A stretch of DNA of 22,038 nt, taken from a virus. The position numbers were made by a program, and so were the translations under genes. The notes beneath the pieces were generated by a model. That model did not search any database. It was not told the DNA's origin and was given only the letters and a program-made list of their open reading frames with translations. Of the stretch, positions 6,279 to 13,757 are shown one piece after another (positions within the stretch are counted from its first letter, which is position 1; each line of letters begins with the position of its first letter). The stretch is taken from positions 1 through 22,038 of IMG/VR virus record IMGVR_UViG_3300042868_004997; one strand, 5' to 3'.

Positions 6279-7291
6279 TTATATCTCTCTAATAATTTAA
6301 AGCTGGCAAGATTCTTTGCCTTCGATTCGCACATCATATCAAAATTATCAATGAATGTCAATGCCCAATCGTTCACCGCTTCGTTCCAATAGTAATCACT
6401 ATGTGCCCGAAGTTTTTGCTTACTGTATCCCGATTCAATCAACGCACCATGATTGGGTAACTGTGATCCGGAATGGCCGACAAGTACGTCCTCACGGCTG
6501 ACGGAGTAATGTAAAGTAGGCCTAATACCGCGCCAACTATCAATAACTTTTTTAACCCTGTCATCATTGGGGGAAATATATTCTCCTTCACGAATCCAGT
6601 GATGGTGAATGTCCATGACCGTAGGTACGAGGTCAGATAATGATAAGCAGTCTGTAAGTCCATGTGTGTATTCCTCATTCTCTAATGTAAGTGTGTTTCG
6701 TGCCTCGGGGCTAAGTCTATTATAAACATCTCTGATGCCCTGAGGACCTTTGCGACCAGAGATGTGAACATTGATTTTCATATCTTGAAACTTCTGACCA
6801 TAGCCCATCCAACGAGCCATGTCACAATGATATTCAAATTCATCTATACTCTTATTTACTACTTCTTCACGGTCACTTGCTAAAACTACAAATTGATCGG
6901 GGTGAAAACTTAGACGAACATCATTAGCCCTAGCAGTTTCACCGATCGGTGCGAACCATCGTTGTAAACTGTTTTGTACATCAGTTGATTGCCAAAAGTC
7001 TTTGTACTCATCCATAGTGTAGAAACTGAGCATATCGCTAGTAAGACGCAACATACGCAATTGTGGATCAAGTGTTGCAACTTTCTTAACAAGTGCATGT
7101 GTATTTAGAATATTGCGTTTAGCAACATCCATAATCTTTTCTTCTACGACACTACGACTATTACGCTTTGCCCAAGCATGAGTTGTACCACCTGTGTTAA
7201 GACCTTCGGCTGAAACAATCTCACCCTTCTTGTTAATTTCTGCCCATTTGCAAGCAAAACCGATACGTTTGACTGACTGATTTGTGTACAT
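6263..7291 (-). CDS. uvsE: UV-damage endonuclease (UvdE/UvsE)
   Basis: A metal-dependent TIM-barrel endonuclease that nicks DNA 5' of UV photoproducts and starts alternative excision repair. At 342 aa it is within the family range. Signatures seen: RIGFACKWAEI at the start, LSFHPDQFVVLAS (127-139, H130 and the DQF motif), H176 in NVHISG, ENEEY (E204, E206), DIHHHW (227-232), HYSVS (H261) and LRAHSDYYW (H297, D299). The full set of expected metal ligands is present. T4 itself uses DenV instead, so this is a different repair solution in a T4-like context. It is expressed from the divergent promoter at 7322-7350 and overlaps the next gene by 16 bases. Confidence 0.95.
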   Translation of the reverse strand: MYTNQSVKRIGFACKWAEINKKGEIVSAEGLNTGGTTHAWAKRNSRSVVEEKIMDVAKRNILNTHALVKKVATLDPQLRMLRLTSDMLSFYTMDEYKDFWQSTDVQNSLQRWFAPIGETARANDVRLSFHPDQFVVLASDREEVVNKSIDEFEYHCDMARWMGYGQKFQDMKINVHISGRKGPQGIRDVYNRLSPEARNTLTLENEEYTHGLTDCLSLSDLVPTVMDIHHHWIREGEYISPNDDRVKKVIDSWRGIRPTLHYSVSREDVLVGHSGSQLPNHGALIESGYSKQKLRAHSDYYWNEAVNDWALTFIDNFDMMCESKAKNLASFKLLERYKCLTK

Positions 7292-7305
7292 AGATAGACC
7301 AAAAT

Positions 7306-7313
7306 GATAAATA
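7306..7313 (+). promoter_or_regulatory. T4-like late promoter motif (GATAAATA)
   Basis: GATAAATA matches the NATAAATA late-promoter element described for marine T4-like phages and 7/8 of T4's TATAAATA. It lies 55 bases before the first plus-strand gene, the only place from which that whole block could be transcribed within this window. Confidence 0.5.
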
Positions 7314-7321
7314 ATAGATAT

Positions 7322-7350
7322 AGTGTAGCATACCTACGCAATAAAGTCAA
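7322..7350 (-). promoter_or_regulatory. Promoter for uvdE (TTGACT-N17-TACACT)
   Basis: On the minus strand TTGACT (7345-7350) is followed after 17 bases by TACACT (7322-7327): 5/6 and 4/6 matches with ideal spacing, about 30 bases before the uvdE start. It shares the short divergent region with the plus-strand late motif. Confidence 0.55.
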
Positions 7351-7368
7351 CTATTTACGGGAACTAAC

Positions 7369-8799
7369 ATGAGAGCAAACGAATTTTTAATTGAAAATGT
7401 GTTAAATGAGGGTGTAGAATTGCCATATAAAGGCTATGTTATTAAAGCATTTACGCTTAAAAATTCCAACACTGCTAAAGCCTGGGTGGGTGATAGAAAT
7501 GGTAACCAAGTTACTAATATAACAAAACTTTTTCCTGAGGTTGAAGTTGGATCTGAAGAAGAAGCAGTAGAAATTCAAAAACAAAAAATAGATGACTACA
7601 CGAACACTAGTTCAGTAGTAACAAAATATTTTAAAACATATCCAAATAAAAATTTACAGAGCATTCTGCATTTACCTGATTATATTTATGCGGGTGTGGA
7701 TTCAGGAGGCATTGTGTATATTAGTACAAAACCTCAACCCGGATGGTTAAAAAAAAGCGTAACATATGCAGATGGTAGTGGCACTGGTACACCTATTCAT
7801 ATAGACGATTTAAAAAAAGCTGGGCTTGAACCGGGTACTAGATATGAGGTGATAAGTAAAGAGGTTATGGATCCCGATACAGTAGCACTAAAAGTAAAAG
7901 AATATAATAGAATAACACATAGCGGTGACAAAGATGATAATAGAGTACCATTAATAGTAATTCAAATGGCCGGCAGAAATAAAGGTGTGGGGGAAGCCGC
8001 AAACCCAGCACAACAAGCCGCTATTGCTATCAATATGAAAAAACATCATCAGAAACCTAAAAGTGAAGGCGAGCTAAATGAATTTGCTCCTAATAAGCCT
8101 CCCACAGGCGGTGGTGGCGGACCAAAAGATTATGGTAAACCTACTAGTTCACGTTATATAGGTGGTAACAAGTTTGTAGTAGGTACTACCAATAACTATG
8201 TGTTAACTGCAACAATAGACAAATGGGGATTAGAATGGGATGAAGATGATGAAATCTGGTTCTTAGATAGCCCCGGTGCCGCACATATTGCTGATGCCAG
8301 TGAAGGTGAAATAGAATTACCTCCACCAATGGAACAAAGAAATCAAATTCACGATTTAGTAACTGATTATCTCAATGCTAGAAATTCTGCTGATTTACAA
8401 AAAGTAGCCGCATATTATGGTCATAGTGATGATGGTGAAATGGCAACAAATGAAGGTGAGAATTGGTCAAAGCACAATAACAAACGTGTTGGCGGGATGA
8501 GCAAAAAATCTGTGAGTAGTTATCGCCGCAGTCACCCTGGTAGCAAGATTCAAACAGCAGTAACTACTAAACCTAGCAAACTTAAAAAGGGTAGTAAAGC
8601 CGCTAAACGCCGTAAGTCATTCTGTGCTAGAATGAAAGGTATGAAGAAAAGTAGAACAAGTGCCAAGACAGCAAGAGATCCAAATAGCAATATTAATAAG
8701 AGTTTACGTAGATGGAATTGTGAATCCATTGAGCAGATGGAAGAATTACTAATGCTTGCCGAACAAATGGTAGCTAAAGCTAGGAAAGAAATACTATGA
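7369..8799 (+). CDS. Putative packaged protein: capsid-targeting leader plus basic DUF6321-like C-terminus (476 aa)
   Basis: The N-terminus MRANEFLIENVLNEG matches the T4 capsid-targeting pattern (MKTYQEFIAE of internal proteins) and offers two (L/I)-x-E sites, after E9 and E14. A Gly-rich linker (GGGGG) near residue 250 precedes an acidic/aromatic domain (about 260-320). The C-terminus (401-452) is strongly basic, with AAKRRKSFCARMKGMKK, RTSAKTARDPNS and SLRRWNCE, a module common in phage proteins (DUF6321 by recollection) and possibly nucleic-acid binding. It ends in a short helix. The ribosome binding site is GGGAA. First gene of the coupled plus-strand block. Function unknown; being packaged is inference. 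Confidence 0.85.
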   Translation: MRANEFLIENVLNEGVELPYKGYVIKAFTLKNSNTAKAWVGDRNGNQVTNITKLFPEVEVGSEEEAVEIQKQKIDDYTNTSSVVTKYFKTYPNKNLQSILHLPDYIYAGVDSGGIVYISTKPQPGWLKKSVTYADGSGTGTPIHIDDLKKAGLEPGTRYEVISKEVMDPDTVALKVKEYNRITHSGDKDDNRVPLIVIQMAGRNKGVGEAANPAQQAAIAINMKKHHQKPKSEGELNEFAPNKPPTGGGGGPKDYGKPTSSRYIGGNKFVVGTTNNYVLTATIDKWGLEWDEDDEIWFLDSPGAAHIADASEGEIELPPPMEQRNQIHDLVTDYLNARNSADLQKVAAYYGHSDDGEMATNEGENWSKHNNKRVGGMSKKSVSSYRRSHPGSKIQTAVTTKPSKLKKGSKAAKRRKSFCARMKGMKKSRTSAKTARDPNSNINKSLRRWNCESIEQMEELLMLAEQMVAKARKEIL

Positions 8800-10274
8800 A
8801 TTTTAAAGAACTATTTGAAGGCGCAGAGCCAAAAATGCCCGGAGCACCGAGTGGCATACAAATTATGACACCTCAGCAATTCGTTGCTAAAGCTGGTGAT
8901 ATGCCCGGTGAAAAAGAAGTTGACGAGGGAGTTCGTGATTTAGGTTATGATGCACAATCTCTTATAATGAAGTTGCGCCGTGATGTTGAAGAAAGAAGAC
9001 TACAACCAACTAGAGAAGCAGTATTGGCAGCGGCAAGAGAATTAGCCGGTGACATGGATTTTGCTCCCGAACTACTAGTTCAACAAGTGTTGGGCAAAAG
9101 CGTAGCAGAAGGTTTAGACAGAATTCGCAAACTATCTGGATTAGATGAAGCAACTAAACTACCAGCAAGTAGCCGTGAGTTTGGTGGTGACGAGTTCCAA
9201 GACTACATGAAACGTATCATTGGTACTCCTGATGTTGATAAACAAGGTAATGTTAAGACTGACAAGAAGGGCAATGAAAAGTATGTGTCTGGTAAAACAA
9301 AGACAGACAGATATAAAATGCCTTACATACATCGTAGTAGTGTGATTGAATATTTAGGTCCTGATGGTCAAACATATAATGAAGATAAAATCAAACAAGC
9401 ATTGGCACAAAGACCAAAAGCATTATTAAAGCAAAACGAAAAGATGAAGCATAGTAACGGTGAATTAGAACAGTTCTTTAACGTTGGCTTTGCGGCATTG
9501 ACTGGTATCGCATTGGATGAAGATACAAACAAACTAATCATTGTTAATACATGCCCAGGAGCTGGTTCATGTAAAATAGATTGTTTTGCCATGAAGGGTG
9601 GTAAAGTTCAGTTCAAAGCCGCTTGGCAGAGTGATGGTCGTATACTAACATATCTATTGAATGACCCAGATGGTTTCTTCAGTCAACTAAGCAGTGAAAT
9701 TGCCAAAGAAGAAAAATTAGGTCAGAAGGGTGGTTATACAGTAACCATTCGTTGGCATGATGCTGGTGACTTCTTTAGCCCAGAATACTTAGATTTAGCA
9801 TTGAAGATGGCTGCAAAGCATCCTGATACTAAGTTCTATGCGTATACAAAGATGGCTGGTGCCGCGCTAGGTCAGAAACCACCTAACTTCATTATCAACT
9901 GGAGTGAAGGTGCTAATACAGGACAAGAGAAGCAAGTCAAAGCCAAAGATGCTAACTTAGATACAACTAAGAATAGTCGCATTGTTCCAGATGATTTGTT
10001 CCAAGATTTGTTAGTTAAGGACGAAAAGAAAAACTTAGTTAAGGGGTCAGAAGGCCAATGGCAAGTACAACCTAACAAGTTACCTGAACTAAAGAATCGT
10101 CTTGCTAAAGAGTATGGACTAAGTGCTAACAGTATTCTAAACTATGATGAGTACATGGCTAAACGCAAATCTATCCCTGCAGGTATGAAGTACAATGTTA
10201 TTGTTGCTCCTGGTGAAGGTGATATCAGTGCTAATGATCCTAACATCATATCTACATTACTATTGAAACACTAA
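8796..10274 (+). CDS. Putative packaged GP88-like cysteine-motif protein (492 aa)
   Basis: Residues 1-9 (MNFKELFEG) form a leader with an L-F-E|G site. A second possible protease site is L-D-E|A at 116-119, after a RIRKLSGLDEA motif; cleavage there would release the main domain. That domain resembles phage GP88-type proteins: CPGAGSCKIDCFAMKGG with C253, C259 and C263, then TIRWHDAGDFFSPEYLDLA (317-335) and FYAYTK (347-352). The cysteine/His set could bind a metal, but the CX5CX3C spacing is not the radical-SAM one. The biochemical activity of this family is unknown to me. ATGA-coupled to its neighbours. Confidence 0.8.
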   Translation: MNFKELFEGAEPKMPGAPSGIQIMTPQQFVAKAGDMPGEKEVDEGVRDLGYDAQSLIMKLRRDVEERRLQPTREAVLAAARELAGDMDFAPELLVQQVLGKSVAEGLDRIRKLSGLDEATKLPASSREFGGDEFQDYMKRIIGTPDVDKQGNVKTDKKGNEKYVSGKTKTDRYKMPYIHRSSVIEYLGPDGQTYNEDKIKQALAQRPKALLKQNEKMKHSNGELEQFFNVGFAALTGIALDEDTNKLIIVNTCPGAGSCKIDCFAMKGGKVQFKAAWQSDGRILTYLLNDPDGFFSQLSSEIAKEEKLGQKGGYTVTIRWHDAGDFFSPEYLDLALKMAAKHPDTKFYAYTKMAGAALGQKPPNFIINWSEGANTGQEKQVKAKDANLDTTKNSRIVPDDLFQDLLVKDEKKNLVKGSEGQWQVQPNKLPELKNRLAKEYGLSANSILNYDEYMAKRKSIPAGMKYNVIVAPGEGDISANDPNIISTLLLKH

Positions 10275-10642
10275 TGCTATCCAAAGAGTTTATTTTTGAA
10301 AATACAAATGATCATACTCAATTATGGCATGGAACATCTGAGCCAGCTGATGTTATTCAACAGCAAGGTCTAAGAGGTGGTAGACACCATGCAGTATTTT
10401 TAACAGATAATCCTGACTTAGCATTAGAGTATGCGGTGTCAGACCAAGAAAGAACTGGTAATGATTATGTAACATTAATCACAGTTGATGTAAATAAATT
10501 AGACCATAAAAAACTTGTAGGAGATTTGGATCATACTACAGTTGATAATTGGATTGACAGTTTAAAAGAAACAGATCAATGTATGTATTTGGGTGATATA
10601 TTACCTAATATGATTGTACAAGTTGAGGATTATACAGACTAA
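10274..10642 (+). CDS. Mini ADP-ribosyltransferase-like protein with capsid-targeting leader (122 aa)
   Basis: The leader MLSKEFIFE fits the EFIxE pattern with a site after E9. The remainder resembles a minimal ADP-ribosyltransferase (PARP/KptA-like) fold: LWHGTSEPADVI (H19, the NAD-binding His), GLRGGRHHAVFLTDN (32-46), a DLALEYAV helix, TLITVDVNKL, and MYLGDILPNMI (104-114), which recalls the last strand motif of 2'-phosphotransferase-like ARTs. T4 Alt is a packaged ART that modifies host RNA polymerase; by analogy this could be an injected ART. It is far shorter than Alt (682 aa), and the catalytic Glu or Gln cannot be fixed by eye. TAATG overlaps at both ends. Confidence 0.65.
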   Translation: MLSKEFIFENTNDHTQLWHGTSEPADVIQQQGLRGGRHHAVFLTDNPDLALEYAVSDQERTGNDYVTLITVDVNKLDHKKLVGDLDHTTVDNWIDSLKETDQCMYLGDILPNMIVQVEDYTD

Positions 10643-11196
10643 TGCGTGACTTAATTACTTTACTTGAGGATAAGAGTAAACCCCAAGACATAGAAATCAT
10701 TCCACTAAACTTTACTGAAGGTGAACTTGCACCTGTTCTTAGTAAAGATACAATAGAACTTCACTATGACAAACTAGCTAAAGGTTATGCTGAACGCTAT
10801 AACAAGGGTGAGGGTGATAAGGATTTTAACTATGCAGGTGCATTTTTACATAATACATTATTCCCTCAGTTCCGTGAAGTGAGAAATAAAAATAATCCCA
10901 ATGGTCCTATGATGGGCTTTATTAACAAACATTTTGGCTCATACGAATCAATGAAGGATCAGTTTGAAACTGAAGCAATGAAGATTCAAGGTAGTGGTTG
11001 GGTATACTTAGCAACTGATGGTAAGATTAAAACTATCAAGAACCATGAAGTACGCAATGACATACTGTTGTTAGTTGATTGGTGGGAACATGCCTGGATA
11101 TTAGACTATGGTTCTGACAAAAAGAAATATTTGAAAGAACAGTGGAAGATTATTAACTGGAATGTAATCAATACACGTTGGGGTAAGAGTCTATGA
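10642..11196 (+). CDS. Fe/Mn superoxide dismutase-like protein with capsid-targeting leader (184 aa)
   Basis: After the leader MRDLITLLED (compare MELITELFDED of T4 Alt) the sequence follows the Fe/Mn SOD fold: LAPVLSKDTIELHYDKL (29-45), FLHNTLFPQF (68-77), GFINKHFGSYESMKDQF (92-108), GSGWVYL (117-123), VDWWEHAWILDY (145-156) and INWNVINTRW. All four metal ligands are present (H41, H70, D146, H150), as is the gateway Tyr (Y49). The His pair after the first ligand in most bacterial enzymes (HYGKHH) is replaced by L45-A46, which may change activity or specificity. Expected reaction: superoxide to peroxide and oxygen. The length is near the usual 190-200 aa. ATGA/TAATG-coupled. Confidence 0.85.
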   Translation: MRDLITLLEDKSKPQDIEIIPLNFTEGELAPVLSKDTIELHYDKLAKGYAERYNKGEGDKDFNYAGAFLHNTLFPQFREVRNKNNPNGPMMGFINKHFGSYESMKDQFETEAMKIQGSGWVYLATDGKIKTIKNHEVRNDILLLVDWWEHAWILDYGSDKKKYLKEQWKIINWNVINTRWGKSL

Positions 11197-11375
11197 ACTT
11201 AGACGAACTTAAAAGACTTGCTGGTGTAAATGATTATAGAGGAAAACCTACATCTTCTATTCCTATAGACCGTAGTAAGATTACTGCAAAGCCGGGCACT
11301 GATGAATGGTTCAAATCAATGTTCCCCGTTAATGATTTACATATGCCAGCAGGATTTAGAGGACGTAAGAAATGA
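11193..11375 (+). CDS. Small basic protein with DELKRLAGV motif (60 aa)
   Basis: It begins MNLDELKRLAGVNDYRGKPT and ends basic (GFRGRKK). The LxRLAGVN string resembles RIRKLSGLDEA in the 492-aa protein of this block, suggesting a shared targeting or cleavage motif. The leader is weaker than its neighbours (L-D-E at 3-5). A DYRGKPTSS string also recalls DYGKPTSS in the 476-aa gene. Coupled on both sides by ATGA. No fold can be named. Confidence 0.7.
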   Translation: MNLDELKRLAGVNDYRGKPTSSIPIDRSKITAKPGTDEWFKSMFPVNDLHMPAGFRGRKK

Positions 11376-11926
11376 GAGCCACTGAGTTTATCACAGAAGC
11401 CAAAGTAAGTGTTAAGGATCAAATCATCAATGCTGTTAAGCGTGATGGTGGCAGACCAGAAGAATACTTTGTTCGCTTTACTGACATTGACCAGTTAGGC
11501 TTTAGTGCTAAACAAAAGTTTGGACGTAGTGTTGACATTGACCATCCAGACTATTATCCAGATTATATTGGTGCAGGCAAGGGTAATCCTGCATTGTGGT
11601 TCTATCCATTAAAAACTTATATAAATGATAATGACTTGTATGCTATGGAAAAGCCTTATGTTTGGTTAGTTAGATTAAAACCAAATGCATGGTTACAACC
11701 AGTTGATAGAAATACAACTGATAAACAAGAAGCACCACAAGGTAAAGAACGTGTGGGAATGATGAAAAATATCAGACCTTTCCCGGCTGCAATTTTCTTT
11801 AAGCATGGATTCGATGTAGTAGGTAAATTCTATGACTATGGTAGTCAACATAAACGTCATGGAGAAGTTAAAGGTCCGTCAAAGGGTAAACCAAGTTTCT
11901 TTGATAGAGTTAGGGGTTATACATGA
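11372..11926 (+). CDS. Putative packaged protein with capsid-targeting leader (184 aa)
   Basis: MRATEFITEAK is the best leader in the block: I-T-E|A is an ideal T4 gp21-type cleavage site after E9. The rest has VRFTDIDQLGFSAKQKFG (34-51), PALWFYPLKTYIND (about 72-85) and PYVWLVRLKPNAW. From memory, this pattern (T-D-x-x-x-L-G ... YPL) recurs in unannotated proteins of aquatic phages. No catalytic residues can be named. The C-terminus is basic (KRHGEVKGPSKGKPSFF). Coupled by ATGA at both ends. Confidence 0.75.
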   Translation: MRATEFITEAKVSVKDQIINAVKRDGGRPEEYFVRFTDIDQLGFSAKQKFGRSVDIDHPDYYPDYIGAGKGNPALWFYPLKTYINDNDLYAMEKPYVWLVRLKPNAWLQPVDRNTTDKQEAPQGKERVGMMKNIRPFPAAIFFKHGFDVVGKFYDYGSQHKRHGEVKGPSKGKPSFFDRVRGYT

Positions 11927-12930
11927 GAGCTAATGAATTTATAATAGAACGCAAAAAATCTAGAAAAAAATCTAAAAGAATTCGCAGAACAGGAGGATAT
12001 TATTTTCCTGGTTATGGCTACTACGGAGGTAGTGGAGAATCCGGTGAAGGCGGAGGTGATGGTGGCGGCGGAGAATCAAGGTCAAGTGTGGCGGAAGGCT
12101 ATTCAAACACTACATTTAATGTTGACCGTAGAAAATTAAATGTACCGGCTCTTATACAAAAGGGTGCGATATTAGTTACTCATCCTCACGGTGAACAAGG
12201 TTGGGAAACTGATGATAAAGAAGACTGGGCTTTTAGTTTACTATCATTATATAATGTTCTTCAAGGTGGATGGCCTAGTGAAGCTAAAAAGTATCTCAAA
12301 CCTCAAAGCTATAAACGAGCAGAACAACAAATTAACTCTAGTGCGCCAAATCTAGGATCTGACAAATTAGTATATGATGGAAAATATAATCAAATACTGT
12401 GGAGCATTAAAAAGCTAGGCATACCAGACAATGTAGCATTTCTAGATAAAGGTCAGCAAGGTGTCACAGAAGGCACACTAAGTGTAGACGTACCTAATGA
12501 GGATTGGTTACAAAGCAAGATTGACTATGCTAAAAAGCAAGGACGCAATAGTTATGGTGTACCATATATGGGCAGTACTACAGCTTCAGTAAGAGGAACA
12601 CCACCAAGAGTACGTGTAATGCGTTTGGCATCATTGCCGGGTATGCGCCATGAACAAACTAATGTCCGTAAAGCTGACTTAAAGTGGTTGATGGATTATA
12701 TGGAAAAGACTGGTAAATTACCACCCATGTCACACAGTCCCGATCACGAATATCTTCCATACATCATGGTTGCCTACAACGGTGAAGCATGGGTCAACGA
12801 AGGCAATCATCGTATCATGGCTGCATACAGATTAAACTGGCAAGATATGCCTATTGAAATACGTTACTTTGACGGTGGTGAAAGAATCAAAGACGGGCCA
12901 ATGTATCCGGGAAAGATTGGTTTAAGTTAA
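11923..12930 (+). CDS. Putative packaged ParB-like protein with capsid-targeting leader (335 aa)
   Basis: MRANEFIIERKKSRKKSKR starts with the leader (site after E9), followed by a very basic stretch and a Gly/Ser linker (GGSGESGEGGGDGGGGE, about 35-51). The C-terminal region (about 235-320) resembles a ParB/sulfiredoxin-like domain: RVMRLASLPG, a helix (KADLKWLMDYMEKTG), YIMVAYNGEAWVNEGNHRIM with the EGNHR box at 293-297, and MPIEIRYFDGGE. That is the substrate-binding E/D-G-x-H-R variant, kept better here than in the 409-aa gene. The middle part (60-180) is unrecognised. Last gene of the block; its stop overlaps the convergent epimerase gene. Confidence 0.75.
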   Translation: MRANEFIIERKKSRKKSKRIRRTGGYYFPGYGYYGGSGESGEGGGDGGGGESRSSVAEGYSNTTFNVDRRKLNVPALIQKGAILVTHPHGEQGWETDDKEDWAFSLLSLYNVLQGGWPSEAKKYLKPQSYKRAEQQINSSAPNLGSDKLVYDGKYNQILWSIKKLGIPDNVAFLDKGQQGVTEGTLSVDVPNEDWLQSKIDYAKKQGRNSYGVPYMGSTTASVRGTPPRVRVMRLASLPGMRHEQTNVRKADLKWLMDYMEKTGKLPPMSHSPDHEYLPYIMVAYNGEAWVNEGNHRIMAAYRLNWQDMPIEIRYFDGGERIKDGPMYPGKIGLS

Positions 12931-12933
12931 ACC
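12919..12933. other. Inverted repeat at convergent gene ends
   Basis: GGTTTAA-G-TTAAACC is a perfect inverted repeat exactly where the plus-strand block and the minus-strand epimerase gene end, sharing bases of both stop codons (12928-12930 and 12927-12929). It could form a 5-bp stem in either transcript and act as a bidirectional 3' end, but there is no clear T-run. Confidence 0.4.
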
Positions 12934-13757
12934 TTAAGTAACTCATCCATCGTATACAAGTTACGCATATAGGGCGATACATTTTTTAGTACACTACTAG
13001 CAATGTCGCCCTTTCTTCTTGGCCCGTATTTTATATTAAAGCTAACATTATTGACTTTTTGAAATTCATCAACAATTTCTTTAACAGTCCATCCTACTCC
13101 GTGCCCAAGTGATTCAACACTATTGCTAGGTTTTTCAATTGCTTGCATTAATGCGTCACATATTTCATTGACATGTACATAGTCACGTACACAGGTACCA
13201 TCATCACTCACATCATAGTCATTACCAAATATAGTAAACTCACCACTCTCACGTGCCTTCATTAAGTTATACATTAACCCATCGGGGTTAGTGGGAGATA
13301 CGACGGTGCTTCCAATAACATTATAAAATCTAAAGATTGTATATGGTGTTTCTCGATGGTTTGTACAATATTCTCTAACTACATCTTCTGCCGCACGTTT
13401 ACTAATACCGTATGCGCTATTACAATCTTGTGCGGCACCTGTACTTGAAAATATAAAGTTCTTTGCTTTTATTCTGTTGATAACATTCATCGTACCATTC
13501 AAGTTAGTGATATAATATTTGATTGGTATTTGTTCACTCTCGCCAACACGAACTAATGCGGCTAAATGAATAACAGCATCGTATTCAATATCTTCCGGCA
13601 TTGTAAATTGTCTATTGATATCACATCGATAGAATTCATTGAGCGGTGCCTGTGGATCAACAATATCTAATCCATGCACCTCATAGTCATTTGCTAATAG
13701 TTTACATAGATGCGATCCTATGTAACCTGAACAACCTGTTATTAAAACTTTTTTCAT
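12927..13757 (-). CDS. NAD-dependent nucleotide-sugar epimerase (GalE-like)
   Basis: An extended short-chain dehydrogenase/reductase that epimerises or otherwise alters UDP/GDP-sugars with bound NAD. Seen: Rossmann motif ITGCSGYIG (6-14), D31 in GLDIVD (NAD ribose), HLAALVRVG, SSTGAA with S104/S105, the YGISK catalytic pair (Y116, K120), RFYNVIG and RDYVHVNE in the C-terminal part. At 276 aa it is shorter than the usual 310-340 aa, mainly in the substrate domain, so the substrate is uncertain (UDP-glucose/galactose is only the family default). It lies in an ATGA-coupled cassette with a glycosyltransferase. Confidence 0.9.
   Translation of the reverse strand: MKKVLITGCSGYIGSHLCKLLANDYEVHGLDIVDPQAPLNEFYRCDINRQFTMPEDIEYDAVIHLAALVRVGESEQIPIKYYITNLNGTMNVINRIKAKNFIFSSTGAAQDCNSAYGISKRAAEDVVREYCTNHRETPYTIFRFYNVIGSTVVSPTNPDGLMYNLMKARESGEFTIFGNDYDVSDDGTCVRDYVHVNEICDALMQAIEKPSNSVESLGHGVGWTVKEIVDEFQKVNNVSFNIKYGPRRKGDIASSVLKNVSPYMRNLYTMDELLKV

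Noticed and set aside
11965-12075. Gly/Ser-rich, GGTGGCGG-type DNA as a tandem repeat or array.
   Set aside because: The repetition is irregular and is explained as a protein linker in the ParB-like gene; no CRISPR-like spacing occurs.
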